Assembly: GCA_958430865.1 (NCBI GenBank)
Contig: CAUDNR010001813.1
Location: forward strand, 2,588 to 66,587
Direction: 5' to 3'
From: Entrophospora sp. SA101
Taxonomy: Eukaryota > Glomeromycota > Glomeromycetes > Entrophosporales > Entrophosporaceae
DNA length: 64,000 nucleotides
Shown: positions 1-11,592 of the stretch, piece after piece
How the letters are laid out: each line of letters opens with the position of its first letter
Numbering within the stretch: the first letter of the stretch is position 1
Translations under genes and position numbers: made by a program
Notes under the pieces: model-generated
What the model was told of the DNA's origin: nothing
Databases searched by the model: none
What the model saw: the letters and a program-made list of their open reading frames with translations, nothing else

Positions 1-6
1 CAAAAA

Positions 7-72
7 TTCTTTGAGGGCAAAGCTCTCAAAGAATGCTCTCCGCAGGAGCATTGGCTTCTTCACATGAAGAAG
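7..72. repeat. Three consecutive perfect hairpins
   Basis: Three short palindromes follow each other almost without spacing. The first has a 9-bp stem (TTCTTTGAG at 7-15 with CTCAAAGAA at 25-33). The second has a 7-bp stem (AATGCTC at 32-38 with GAGCATT at 46-52). The third has an 8-bp stem (CTTCTTCA at 55-62 with TGAAGAAG at 65-72). All stems are perfect. This is seen directly. It may be the end of a mobile element cut by the window edge, or a structured RNA end; neither can be decided here. Confidence 0.6.
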
Positions 73-235
73 GAAAATTTTTTTTAGCAATGTTATATAT
101 TAATATATAAATATTTTTTTTAATTTGTATCATCATTAAAAGGTCACGTGATATAAAATTTTATTGCATTTATGAGCATAACTTACAAATTCTGAGTTTT
201 GATGATTTTCCCAAAATTGGCCACGAGGCGCAGCA

Positions 236-362
236 AGTTGCGGGACTAGGTGACTTGCACCATATGATTTTGCAGAACACCCGTACCATCATCACCGTCC
301 TTTTTTAATAGAAAAAGAAGGAGGACGGGCAGATGTGGCTTGGACCCGCCCCTGGTAGATCA
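236..362. repeat. Dispersed repeat with GACGGG / GGACCCGCCCC modules
   Basis: This stretch contains the phrases GGGACTAGGTG.CTTGCAC (from about 241) and TGGACCCGCCCCTGGTAGAT (341-360). Both recur at 17678-17740, in a different order. It also holds the CCGTCC..AGAAAA..GGACGGG type of inverted module that is frequent at 17.8-18.4 kb. It is more GC-rich than its surroundings. No coding frame is visible. The rest of 1-484 is AT-rich with no gene that I can support. Confidence 0.55.
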
Positions 363-484
363 ATAATAATAATAAATTTGAGGCTCCATGTATGGGGTGC
401 AAACTTAAAAAATTTACAGGGTTCAAGATTTTAATTAGCATATAGTAATAGGTGTAAAAAAAAAAAAAAAACCATTTAATAAAT

Positions 485-1243
485 CTATTTTGCAGAATTC
501 AAATGGCCGCATTTTTTACATAGTCTTAAATCTTCATTTTTTGCGTATTTTTCGATTACAGGTTTTAATTGAGTACCCAAATCATAACAATGAAAACTTT
601 CTTCATATACAACATTTTTACATTCCTCACAATACCATCGTAATTTATCTATTATGAAAAGAAGAAAATTGCAATTAATATTATCCATTTATATTGAAAT
701 AAAAAATGTAAATATATTTACCAATTTCTTCAGGACGACGATTTCTTTCAATCACTATCCCGATTGTATTTGCAAATCGAACGGGATTATGTGGTGTATT
801 TGCTAGCATATAATTATATAAATAAATATTAAAAAAGTATTCTACAATAAAAAATATCAAATAGTTAAAATTACCAACCTGATAATAAAAACATGTCACC
901 TTCTTTGATAGGAATATCTTTAAACACATGGCCATCTTCAACAACTTTCAAAATCATATCACCTTTATATTGATAAAACCATTCCTATCCATTTTTTTTA
1001 AAAAAAAACAAATTTCTATTGATTCTTAAGAAAGTCACATAACTGCAAATTCCATCACGACTACTAATATATTTTATTTACTTCTGTTTGATTTACATGA
1101 TAGTCAGTTCTGGCATTAGGTCCTCCAACCGCCATTATAATAAAATCGCCACGTTGTATCAATAAATTATTAACTGGTGGTTGTAATTTATGTTCATTTT
1201 CTTTTAGCCATGAAAGAAAGTTAATAGGTGTTAAAAGCGGCAT
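485..1243 (-). CDS. 3-hydroxyanthranilate 3,4-dioxygenase
   Basis: Converts 3-hydroxyanthranilate to 2-amino-3-carboxymuconate semialdehyde in the kynurenine route to NAD; a cytosolic non-haem iron enzyme of the cupin fold (fungal BNA1, animal HAAO). Hand-built exons are 1243..1082, 984..879, 802..722 and 648..485, all with GT..AG introns. They sum to 513 bp and give 170 aa, the usual fungal length. The expected active-site iron ligands are present: His49 (T-D-Y-H), Glu55 (E-E-W-F) and His94 (T-P-H-N-P). The C-terminal rubredoxin-like metal site has two CxxC pairs (C123/C126 and C160/C163). I chose the ATG at 1243 (M-P-L-L-T-P) because that is the conserved N-terminus; an in-frame ATG 60 bp upstream adds a poor Lys/Phe-rich leader. 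It is divergent from the P0 gene, with 369 bp between start codons. Function is family knowledge; the exon structure is read from the sequence. Confidence 0.93.
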
Positions 1244-1612
1244 TTTTGAAAATTTTTGAAAAAAAAAATTTTTATTTTTCATGTAAAATGTGATCATGAA
1301 CATTTTAATTGGTTAATTAAAAATCTTTTTTTAGGGGAGAAAAAATATTAAATCCATCTCTATCTTTACTTAATTTTTTTTTTCTTCTTTTTATTTATAA
1401 CCAAACTCGCAAATAACGTTTTTGCGGTAATGTATTATTTAATTATTTTAATTTATTTAATTTGTTAATATTTATACGATTAATTTTACAGCCAATTGAT
1501 TAATTAGAACGTTTATTTTTTATATATTAATATGTTTTGTGTGAGTGCAGACTTGTCTTTAAGCTTCCAATAATAGGATCCCCTTGAACACGTTGAATAA
1601 AAATTTCAAAAG
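1244..1612. promoter_or_regulatory. Shared divergent promoter region
   Basis: The 369 bp between the start codons of the dioxygenase (leftward) and ribosomal protein P0 (rightward) must hold both promoters. It is A/T-rich with pyrimidine tracts (about 1366-1395) and no clear TATA element close to either start. The exact elements cannot be assigned from sequence alone. Confidence 0.35.
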
Positions 1613-2871
1613 ATGTCAAAGGGAGACGGTCGCGCCAAAAAGGCAGAATATTTTGATAAACTCAAGGAATTATTAGAAGAATATCCATCAATTTTTATTG
1701 TAAATGTTGACAATGTTGGCTCCAATCAAATGCATCAGATTCGCCATGCTCTTCGTAATAAAGCTACAATCTTGATGGGTAAAAACACAATGGTTAGGAA
1801 GGCATTGAAAACTTTTGTTCCTGAAAATCCTCAGTATGAAAAATTGTTTCCTCATATCAAAGGCAATATTGGTTTCGTTTTTACTAAAGAAGACCTTAAA
1901 GAAACCAGAGAAGTTATTTTATCAAATAAGGTACTGAAATATTAATATTATATATAACATTATATATGAATAATGAATATTATATATATATATAATTTAG
2001 GTCCGAGCACCAGCTAGAGCAGGAGCAATAGCACCTCTTGATGTATTCGTTCCTGCTGGTAATACAGGTATGGAGCCTGGTAATACAGCCTTTTTCCAAG
2101 CTCTTGGAGTTCCAACCAAAATTTCTCGTGGTACCATTGAAATCATCAATGATGTACATTTGGTTAAAGTTGGGACTAAAGTTGGTGCATCAGAAGCTAC
2201 ATTGTTGAACAAGTTGAATATATCACCATTTACCTATGGTTTAACCATCACTCAAATTTATGATAATGGTACCACATTTCATCCTTCTGTACTTGATATT
2301 GAGGAATCAACTTTGATCGATCATTTGCTGAGCAGTATTAAAAGTATTGCTTCGATTTCATTGGCCCTCAAAAACTATCCTACCATTGCTTCTGTACCTC
2401 ATTCACTTATTAATTCTTATAAGAATTTATTGGCTATTTCACTTGCAACAGAATATGATTTCCCAGGTTCTGAAAAGGTAAATTGTTTATTTGTTTATTT
2501 ATTATGGTGTAATTAATAATTGATATATGAGATATATTATATATAAAGAGAAAAATATATTTATATAAAATGACTAAAAATCTTTCTAATTTTTATTTTT
2601 ATTATATTACACACACAAACAACCTTTTTCTTTCCTCGCCCTTTCACTCTTTCTTTTTTCGCTTTTTAAAAAAATGTTTACATAATATTAATTTACAAAA
2701 TAAAATAAACAATAGATTAAAGAATACCTTAAGGATCCAAGTGCATTTGCAGCAACAGCAACAACAACAACAACTGCTACAACTGAAGTTACTGATACTA
2801 AAAAAGAAGCTGCTAAAGAGGAACCTGAAGAAGAGTCAGATGATGATATGGGTTTGGATTTGTTTGGTTAA
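1613..2871 (+). CDS. RPLP0: 60S acidic ribosomal protein P0 (uL10)
   Basis: P0 is the base of the ribosomal stalk; it binds 25S rRNA and carries P1/P2 dimers that recruit elongation factors. Exons are 1613..1930, 2001..2477 and 2716..2871, all phase 0, giving 316 aa, close to the yeast length. The N-terminal L10 domain (K-A-E-Y-F-D-K-L to about residue 105) includes [11 protein letters not shown]. The second domain (about 107-180) has [10 protein letters not shown] and G-M-E-P-G-N-T. The last exon ends in the acidic stalk tail [14 protein letters not shown], the invariant tail shared by P-proteins. In the usually Ala-rich hinge this protein has an A-T-A-T-T-T-T-T-A-T-T run, so it is Thr-rich. 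Intron 2 is 238 bp, longer than most introns here. Identification is very secure. Confidence 0.97.
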
Positions 2872-4016
2872 AAATATTCTTTTTAAAATTGTTTTTCTTT
2901 ATCATTATTTTTGTATATATTATATACAATAAATAATAAAAATTTCTAAATTCTCTATATATTTATCTATTAATAAGTAGAAATAAATAAAATAAAAATT
3001 TTTTCTCACACTCATAATAATAATGTTTATGTTTATGAAACAAATACTTATTCTACAAAATGTTTTCTTTACCTAGCAATATATTTCTAACAATGATTGC
3101 AGCATGAGAATTCACCACATCAAGATAGACTGCATATTTTTTCCATTCTAATTTATTTAAATATCTATAACTTCTGATCGAGCTTTAGATAATGCAATTG
3201 AGAGAACTGTGTGGATTTTGAGGAATTTATCATTGAATTAAATTTGTTATTGTTATCATTATTATTACAGTTGTTGCTTTCAGCGTGGAGAAGATGGTTG
3301 ACTTTGTGGTAAGAAATTTTGAATATTCAATGAGTGTTTCGGCAATTTCGGCTACTAAGAGAGGTGGTTTCGACCAGAAACCTTAGTTGTAATCCGTGAA
3401 TATAAATACATCCATTGGATAAACAGGATTCCTTTACCATAATTACGATTTGATTGAGAGCGATTTATATCATTAAGTGAACATTCAAGGGTCCAAGTGA
3501 ATATTGAGATTGCAGAGAATTAGGAACAGGTGAAAGGGTAGAAGTAGAATAATAAGCTATAGGCGGACTCGTAGCAGTAAATAAAGGCTTAAAGGCTAAG
3601 GTGGAGAGAAGTTAATCAAAGGTTTCAAATATCATTTATTAGTTAAGAAAGTAAGTACTTTCTTTTTCCTTGTAAAGGTAGGTATATGATATATTCCTTG
3701 AAGCAAGTCAATTCACAAATTAAAAAAAACGGGCAATAAATTTTTTTCGGCCAATAAAGTTTCTTAAACGTGATTTATCGCGTAAAATGTCTTGATAAAA
3801 AATCCGAGAATTCTTAAGGCTCGCAGACATATAAATGTTTTGTACTTAATTGGGTCGGGTTGAGGATACCTCTATTAATGACAAAAACAACCCATAAATT
3901 TTATTTATTTATTTATTTAAAGATGAATCGAACTATTTGAAAACAATAAATGTTTGCCAAACATCGCAGCAGTACGTTTATTAAAAAAATAATAATTAAT
4001 GTATATAAAATTGTAA
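2872..4016. other. Intergenic region, possible coding relic
   Basis: No intact gene. On the minus strand near 3058-3185 a short open stretch reads L-N-K-L-E-W-K-K-Y-A-V-Y-L-D-V-V followed by a stop, and a neighbouring frame upstream reads F-L-K-I-H-T-V-L-S-I-A-L-S-K-A, as a frameshifted gene remnant would. I do not recognise the family. The remainder is AT-rich with a TTTA run near 3900-3920. Confidence 0.3.
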
Positions 4017-5715
4017 TTATTTTCTTTTATTCAGTTTTTGAATAGATCCTCCTGAAACTTTTGCTATTGCACCAGGCTTTTCAGGTAATGGATGTATTGT
4101 TCTTGTTTCGCAACGCCTCTTGGGACCACCATCATCATTAGCAGGCGCTACTCTTTTTCTATTTGTAGAAGGATTGATTCTGTGGCGTGGTTCATTACCA
4201 CCAGGTTGACCATTATTATTATTACGAGTAGGACGATCCTTATCATTTTTTACATGAGCTCTATGTTGTTTTCTTCTATCCTTTGCTTTACGACAGTTGT
4301 ATTCATGACTAGATTCATATTTAGGTATGTCTGATGGTTCAGCAGGAAGAGGACTAGTCCAAAAATAATCATGTTCCAAAGCCTCATAAGCACTTAACCT
4401 TTTTTCCGGATCTAACACTAATAATTTGTCTATAAGCTCTGCAGCCAAAGTACCAAATCTACTATAGAAATAATAAAGTAATAGATTAGTTGATTAATTG
4501 ATTGGTAATAATAAATAGAACGAGCACTTACGGCTCAAATTCATGAAAGACTACTCTTGGAAAATCTGGAAAAGCAATATCAGATGCAACTGGTAATTTT
4601 TTAAAACTTGGCCAATCCTCTTCTGTCGGGGAACCACATAATTTAAATATTTGTTCGAGCTGGTTAATATCTGAATTACCCATCAGTATAGGTGTTTTCA
4701 TAAGTATCTCTCCAAAAACACAGCCAATGGCCCACATGTCAATTGCGGTGGTGTATTGTCTTTCACCTAATAACAATTCAGGTGCACGATACCAGCGAGT
4801 GACTACACAACCGGTCAATATCTTATTCCTCACAGGTCTTGATAAACCAAAATCGGCTATTTTTAATATCCCATTGTTGTCAATTAATAAATTCGCTGCC
4901 TTCAGGTCACGATGCATTATTTTTTGTTGATGAAGGTAGAAGGTTCCTTCTAATAACTGTTTCATATAGCATTTTATTTGAGGAGCAGAAAAAATAACAC
5001 TTCTGTTTTCAATAAGTCCGGCTAAATCATGGTCCATGTAAGGAAAAACCATATAAATTGGTGGGGTTCCTTGTCCTTCATGATTGTAAGATATAGCCAT
5101 ATCGGAAAGAGTGACAATATTTTGATGGCTCAGCTGACGCAGAATCTTGATCTCACGAATCGCTGTCAACGGGATCCCTTCTTTTTCATTATGCATTAGT
5201 ATTCTTTTTAAGGCAACGACTGTTTTCGTTTTTTTATGAATTCCTTTGTGTACTTCGCCAAAAGTCCCTTCACCTAATTTATCGGTAAGTTCATAATCTT
5301 CTATCGAGGAACAACCCAGGTACTTATGGTTAGTATAATCAATTTGAGCTGGAGAAAAAGAAAAAGATTGTTGTTGATTTTTGACAAAATCCTGTGGTTC
5401 AATTGATGATTTTTTGTGTTCTTCAAGAAACTCTGTAAAAGATCCAATACAACTTGACATGCTTGGAAGAGAAGAAACAACAGTTATTATTTTGTTTGTT
5501 TGTAAAGATGATGATGATCGTGGTTCTATTGGTTGTATTGGTTCTATTAATTCTGGTGGCAGTGTTGGCTGTGGTGGTAATGGTGGTAATGATGGTAATG
5601 ATGGTAATGGTGATGGTTTATTTTCGGTAGTGCTGCTTGATTCTTCTTTAACTGCAACTACAGGAGAACTGGAGGAGCTTGGTTTCTTGTTATTTTCAGA
5701 CATATTGACATCCAT
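4017..5715 (-). CDS. BUR1: CDK9/BUR1-type cyclin-dependent kinase
   Basis: Predicted Ser/Thr kinase that phosphorylates the RNA polymerase II C-terminal domain and elongation factors (P-TEFb-like), in the nucleus with a cyclin partner. Exons 5715..4532 and 4461..4017 give 542 aa. Residues 1-120 are a Ser/Pro-rich tail. The kinase domain starts near 140: glycine loop L-G-E-G-T-F-G-E-V (147-155), catalytic Lys170, the cyclin-binding helix P-L-T-A-I-R-E (PITALRE in animal CDK9), HRD 268-270, DFG 288-290, then [10 protein letters not shown] in the activation segment. After the kinase comes the Bur1/Cdk9 signature E-S-S-H-E-Y, then a basic Arg/Lys/Asn-rich tail. The ATG at 5715 is the first in frame; a second ATG is 12 bp downstream. 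The next gene upstream on the same strand encodes CTK3, another CTD-kinase component. CTK1 is the main alternative; the [16 protein letters not shown] block and the tail favour BUR1. Confidence 0.88.
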
Positions 5716-6491
5716 TATTATTGTAAGGAGAATCCTCTCGATTTATTTTTATATTTTTGTATTTTTATATACGTATTATTATTTTTTTAATAGAATATTT
5801 CAGATAATCGTTATATGTGATTTTTTTAGTGTTGGTTAGTTGGTTTATTAGTGTACACAGAGTTAATTTTAACCCTTTTAACAACAATGATGATGATAAA
5901 ATAAATTATTTTTTACATTTTGAGAAAAATTCTTACTATTAAAAATAAATTATAACTGAATAATGAAATAATATAAAATTAATATTAAATCATATTTAGA
6001 TTTCTAAAATTAACGAGCGTGGTTCAATGATTTTAGATGTATAGTTATAAAACTAATGCCATCCTGATTGATAGTGAGCGCCTGCTCCAAGGTGTGTATG
6101 ATTCTGATTAGTGATATAAGATTGCTCTGGCTTTCAATATCCTTTTATTATTACTTATTTAGGTGAAAGAATAACCTTAATACCTTTTATTTTGTTGTGT
6201 AATCACAAGAAATAGATCCCAATTCTTTCATAATGTTGCTCAAAATTTCTTTTTAACTATAACTTCTTTGACCTCAGAATGATGGTTTTTTTAATATGAC
6301 AAATCCGATACCTCTTTAATGATGTATCTTTTTTTAAATAATAATAATAATATTGTTAGTTTATTTTTAAATGAATATTCTAAATTGAGAAAAACTAAAT
6401 TATTAATAGTTGGTTTTTTTCTTTTAAATATTTTAATTAAAAACTTATATTCTAATTTATCTATTTTTTTCCTAAACTAATCAATTATTAA
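5716..6491 (-). other. Intergenic region with a possible orphan exon
   Basis: No full gene. On the minus strand at 6053-6132 a splice-like CAG is followed by N-H-T-H-L-G-A-G-A-H-Y-Q-S-G-W-H and a stop at 6053-6055. The composition looks like a protein C-terminus, but no matching upstream exon was found and CTK3 ends in its own stop codon. It could be an alternative last exon or a chance frame. The rest is AT-rich with no visible structure. Confidence 0.2.
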
Positions 6492-7571
6492 TCAACTAAT
6501 TGGTGAGTGATTACTAGTAGAGAGAAAATTTTGTTCTTCTTGTTTTTCAAAGTTTTCATTTAATCCAAAGTTTTTTTTCCAAGTATAATTAGGGAAATAT
6601 TTTTTATTTTGAATTCTTATCCACTCAAAATCATTTTCATCTAAATCTGAAGTAGATTCCCATAATATTTCAGCTTCAAAATTTGGGATTGAATAATCAA
6701 TTTGCCATATCTCTTCTCTAACATGTTTAGATCTTTCACGATCCTCCTCCATTCGTTTAAGTATATCACACTTTAATAAATTATTTAACATAAATGATGA
6801 TTGTTGTGATTGTAACTGATCTTGATCTTGATCTTGTTGTTGTGATGGTTGTGTTTGTGGTGATTGTTGTTCTTGTGGTGGTGGTTGTTGTGGTTGTGGT
6901 GATTGTGATTGTGGTGGTGGTGGTGGTTGTTGTTGTTGTTGTGGTGGTGGTGGTGGTGGTGGTGGTGGTGGTGGTGATAGTTGTGATGGCTGTAGTTGTT
7001 GTAATGGCTGTGATTGATTATTGTTATTGTCACCATTATCAATATTATTTTGATCATTAATATTGTCATTATTATTAACATCAATATCCATATTATTATC
7101 ATTATGATTATTGTTGTTGTTGTTTTTGTGTTTAGTATTGATAGAATTTCTATTAAACCAATTTTTTTTGTCTAATAATATTTCCTCTGCCTCATCCAAA
7201 ACTTTCTTATCAAAATATTTTTTTTTCCTCCAACCCAATAAAATTCTTTTAGTGTTAGTAATATTAATAACCCCATTTGGTCCACTTGTAACATCCAAAA
7301 TTAATTTATTTAAATCCTGTCTAATGAGTTCAATATATCCTTTGAAATTTATAGATTTTGAATTCTCTAATAAAGCATCAATGAAATAAAGCAAATTCAA
7401 TCGTGGCAAGATGGTAAATTGATCCATAACTTCCAATATACATCTATGTAAATCTTCGTAACAACCTTTATTTTGAATTGCATATTTTACACATTTTCTG
7501 ATGTAAGGTTGTGACGCATTGAGTTTTTTTAAGCAACTTATAAATTCTAATCTCACTTCAAATGGATCCAT
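6492..7571 (-). CDS. CTK3: CTD kinase subunit gamma
   Basis: Ctk3 is the non-cyclin, non-kinase subunit of the CTDK-I complex that phosphorylates Ser2 of the RNA polymerase II tail. The single-exon ORF of 359 aa begins at the ATG at 7571 with M-D-P-F-E-V-R-L-E-F, the classical Ctk3 start. The open frame extends upstream to about 7634 but contains no further ATG. Residues 1 to about 130 form the CID-like N-terminal domain (L-N-A-S-Q-P-Y-I-R-K, P-R-L-N-L-L-Y-F-I-D-A-L, R-I-L-L-G-W-R-K-K-K). A long Asn, Pro and Gln low-complexity linker follows (coding tract about 6800-7130). The C-terminal Ctk3_C block reads E-E-D-R-E-R-S-K-H-V-R-E and L-W-E-S-T-S-D-L-D-E-N-D-F. The linker includes runs of proline and glutamine longer than is usual. 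It is transcribed in the same direction as, and upstream of, the BUR1-like gene. Confidence 0.9.
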   Translation of the reverse strand: MDPFEVRLEFISCLKKLNASQPYIRKCVKYAIQNKGCYEDLHRCILEVMDQFTILPRLNLLYFIDALLENSKSINFKGYIELIRQDLNKLILDVTSGPNGVINITNTKRILLGWRKKKYFDKKVLDEAEEILLDKKNWFNRNSINTKHKNNNNNNHNDNNMDIDVNNNDNINDQNNIDNGDNNNNQSQPLQQLQPSQLSPPPPPPPPPPPQQQQQPPPPPQSQSPQPQQPPPQEQQSPQTQPSQQQDQDQDQLQSQQSSFMLNNLLKCDILKRMEEDRERSKHVREEIWQIDYSIPNFEAEILWESTSDLDENDFEWIRIQNKKYFPNYTWKKNFGLNENFEKQEEQNFLSTSNHSPIS

Positions 7572-8176
7572 GAGTAATGATGGCGATGGTGATGGTGATG
7601 GTGATGATGATGATGATGATGATGATAAATGCAATGTTTTATATTATATTCGTATAGATATTTAGGTATAACTTGTGTATAGTATTTATGTGTATAAATT
7701 GCAATGATAACTTTTTAAATATATATTTTTTTAACGATTTAATAGATTATTTGATAGAAGCTGTTGAAAAAATTAAGATGTATTTATGAATCAAGTTAGC
7801 CAAGATGATTATTATTATTATTGTTATTATTATTATTAAACTCCTATTAAATTATTCTTAAGCAAAGCAAATATCTATAATCTTTTTTTTATTAAACTGA
7901 TTAATTTGTCACATATATATATGTATGTATTAATATATATTTTTGGGATGAAAATTTATTTGTTTTTCTATTGATTATTACATTAAATGCATATCATTCA
8001 TCTTTCTTTATTATATAAATTTTAGTATTTTATCTAAAAAAAGATTTCTAGTAAAGGGGAAATAGAAAGTATCTATCCTATATTATATTATTATTATGTA
8101 GAAAAAAAAAATAAGCAGTATGATTTTGTGTTACATGTGAAATTAATTATGCCAATATTCATTCGAATGTTTGAAA
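7572..8176. other. Intergenic between CTK3 and GWT1
   Basis: Divergent promoter region for CTK3 (leftward) and GWT1 (rightward). It is AT-rich with a short ATT repeat near 7810-7840 and TA repeats near 7915-7945. A GATGGT/GATGAT microsatellite (about 7579-7626) lies directly upstream of the CTK3 start. Nothing else is visible. Confidence 0.4.
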
Positions 8177-10277
8177 ATGGATTATAAAAAAGAGAAAGAG
8201 AATTGGGTCAGTGGGCATAGTGGAGGATCAATATTGGAAATTAATTCTATTACAGGAGTTTTATTAACATCATATATATTATGGTCAGCAATTTCAAAAA
8301 GTGAATTGGCGATATTGTTCAACTATAATAATTCTGAAGCAGCAACAAATTCATTAATTACAAAAACCATAAACATTATTATTTTGGAATTTTTGATTTT
8401 AGTATTGCCAAGCATATTAGCATGTACAATCTTATCATCATATACATTTTATTTAAATTTGTTATTTATAATAATATCATTTTTGATCTCCAGTAAATAT
8501 TCAAAAAATAAAGAGCCAAAAAAGAAAAAACAACCATGGGAAAAAGATTCAGATGAGGAAGAAATTGATAATGATAATAGTTATGACGAAAATGAAAATT
8601 TATTGCTTAATAAAAAGGGGCTTAATGATAATGGTGGCAATAGTGGTGGTGGAATAATAGTTATTGATGATGATAATGAAAAATTGGAAGGAAAAAAGGA
8701 AAAAGATGACGATGATGATTATTTAATGAATGAAAAATATATAAAAAAAAAAAATATTTATATTTATAGAAAACCATTCCTCACAGCTTATAGATCTAGT
8801 ATGGTAATTTTAACTTGTATATGTATTTTAGCAGTAGATTTCAAAGTATTTCCTAGAAGATTTGCAAAAGTTGAAGATTATGGAACATCCTTGGTGAAGA
8901 TTTTTTAAAGATACTTAAATGCGTGTGCATGTGTATGCTGTATGCGCATATGATTAATTTATATGCATATATTATTATTTAGATGGATTTGGGAGTCGGA
9001 TCATTTGTATTTTCATCGGGAATTGTATCAGCAAAACCATTTTTGAAAAAACCAGAAAACCGATTTAAACCAATGAAAGGACAATTAGTTGCAGCAGTTA
9101 AACATTCTTTGCCAATTCTGGCGCTTGGGATATTGAGATTAATCGCTGTTAAATCATCAGATTATCAGGTTAATATAATCATCAGTTAAATATTGAATAC
9201 ATTTATTAATAATACATTTATTGACTAATTAAATGTTATGTAGGAACATGTCACTGAATATGGGAAACATTGGAATTTCTTTTTTACACTTGGATTTCTA
9301 CCGATTTTTGTAACATTGTGTAGAACTTTTCAAAAATACACAAGATTTTCCATAGTTGGATTGACTATTGCAATTTGTAGGCATTCTATACATAAATACA
9401 GTATTGGTTGTTGTTAATATTAACAAAATCAAAATACTATATGATTAATGTTTATTGTTTATTTAGTGTACCAAATAGTTTTATCGAAATTTGGATTAGA
9501 AGAATATATACAAAATGCACCTAGAATAAATTTAATCAATGATAATAAAGAAGGACTATCTAGTTTTTGGGGTAGTTAAAAAATAAATAATATATTTATT
9601 AATCAACTAATTATAAGTATTGTTTATTGTAAATGGATTAAATGTAATTTTATTTTTTCTAGGGTATCTATCAATATTTTTATTTTCATTGGATATTGGA
9701 CATTATATATTACCTCCAGATCCATATTATGCATTTAAAATGAACAGAAAAAACAAAAAATTTCCTAAACCCACCAAATTATTATTGATTTTAATGTCAT
9801 GGTCAATATTATTCTGGATTGGATTTTTATTGTGTATTGGAATCAAAATTGAGATCAGTAGAAAATTGGCAAATTTGAGTTATATATTTTGGATATTAAG
9901 TTTTAATACAAGTTTTCTGTCATTATTTCAATTAGTTGAGATTTCATTTTTCGATAAATGGTGGAAATTCAATAAAAATAATGAAAATTATAAAATATTG
10001 CCGAATATAATTGAATCAATTAATGAAAATAATTTATTTATATTTTTAATCGTAAGTAAAAAAAAATAATGTTTTATTAATATTTGACAACGTATTTATT
10101 TATAATTAATTACTGATATTTTAACAGGCAAATATTTTGACTGGATTAATTAATATTTCAACAAAAACTTTGTATACAAGTGATTTAGTAGCAGAAATAA
10201 TTTTATCACTTTATATGCTTACCAATATTTTCGTTTCTTTAATTTTATGGAGAAATGGCTGGAAGGTTAAATTATAA
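8177..10277 (+). CDS. GWT1: GPI-inositol acyltransferase Gwt1 (PIG-W)
   Basis: Multi-pass ER membrane enzyme that transfers an acyl chain to the inositol of glucosaminyl-phosphatidylinositol early in GPI-anchor synthesis; in fungi it is needed for cell-wall mannoprotein anchoring. Six exons: 8177..8893, 8983..9168, 9244..9376, 9467..9571, 9663..10051 and 10128..10277; they close in frame to 559 aa. Family landmarks in order: M-D-Y-K-K-E-K-E near the start, S-G-G-S-I-L-E-I-N, then [13 protein letters not shown] at the first splice, [36 protein letters not shown] and [13 protein letters not shown]. An extended acidic and Lys-rich loop (about residues 110-190) makes it longer than most Gwt1 proteins. 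The start is the ATG at 8177; the open frame reaches a few codons further without another ATG. Confidence 0.92.
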
Positions 10278-11592
10278 TAATAATTTATTTATTTATAGAT
10301 TTTAGATTTTAAAAAATGAAAGTTGTTATATTTGAACATTCAGACAAATAAAAATTGTTTACACATATCATTTGCAGTCAATTTCCAGAATAAAAAAAAA
10401 AACAACTGTTTACAAATATTCTAAAATTGTTATTAATAAAGATTTATAATAATTATAAAAAAATTTTTTCTGTTTGTATGAAATCCTTTTTTGTTCCTTC
10501 AAACAAGAAAAAATTAGTTATTTGAACAAAGCTGATTAAAGATTCCAATGATTCAATAGATGCCCCGTTTGACGCTTTTATATCCACTATTATTATTACA
10601 ATGATTATTATAATATAAAGGATATAAAGTAACACTGGGGCAATATATATATATATATTTTTATGATAAATAGTTTTTTATTTCCATACACTTAACACAT
10701 ACACATAATTCTTTTAACCCAATACTACGTACCAAAAAGTAAATATTCATCCATTCATCAATAAGTCAGTTCGCCAATTCACTCGTCAACTTCGAAATTT
10801 TCTTGCTGTTATTATCCTATAATTTATTGAAAAGTTTTCCATTTTTTAACGATTCATTTAAAAATTTTTTTTTCCCGTGAATTAAATGACGTCTTTTGAT
10901 TAGTTTTCAAGTTCTGGTAAATTAACACGATGTCGGAATTCATTATTATTATTTGTAATGAACTAATTGTTGATGAGCTCACAAGATGTACTATTATTGC
11001 TTTTTTATTTTCCGTGACATTGATAGGAAATAAATAAATAATCTTACTAAAAGTAACGAAATGAAACTAAAGTCATTACATGGAAAAAATTTACATATTT
11101 AAATTTGGAGAACTATTAGGTGTTGTCCTCAATCCAATCTATTTTGTTGTTTAATATTACTATGTTTGTTATTCTAAATATATATGTATATATATATTGT
11201 TACCTCCATCATTATATAGAAACTTGCAGTGGTAAAATGTAGCAATGACCAGATAAAGATAAATCTTGAAACTACCAATTTTAAGGTCTGGTACATCAAC
11301 CTTAGAAATATTTCCCCCAAAAAAACAAAGCAGTATTGGCACCTGAATAAATGTGGTGCTTAAGCCTTGAATTGAACTGACATTATGTTTTTTATACAAA
11401 AATTAAGGATTCCCATCTTTAATTCTAATGATTTCACTGAATTATTTCGACGGATTTTTTTAGCTGTTCATTCAATACATTGAATTCCGGTTAACTTTTG
11501 CAAGTTGACGTTATGAAAGCCATACATAATAGTAATGTTTGTCACTACTATTGTTGAAAACTGACGTAACATGTAATGTTTCTAACAAAACT
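10278..11592. other. Gene-poor AT-rich region
   Basis: About 1.3 kb downstream of GWT1. Short open frames are present (for example minus strand 11169-11399) but none has a recognisable motif or paired splice sites. TA-repeat tracts occur at about 10640-10660 and 11180-11200. I see no gene. Confidence 0.4.

Noticed and set aside
6785..7102. Long His-, Asn- and Val-rich open frames on both strands over the CTK3 linker
   Set aside because: They are other-frame readings of the GGT/TTG repeat that encodes the Pro/Gln linker of CTK3; no independent features.
7572..7634. Upstream extension of CTK3 (Ser/Pro-rich leader)
   Set aside because: The extension has no ATG, is a GATGGT microsatellite read as protein, and the conserved Ctk3 start M-D-P-F lies at 7571.
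8167..8195. Alternative GWT1 start at the ATG at 8167
   Set aside because: It is out of frame and stops after six codons; the ATG at 8177 gives the conserved start.
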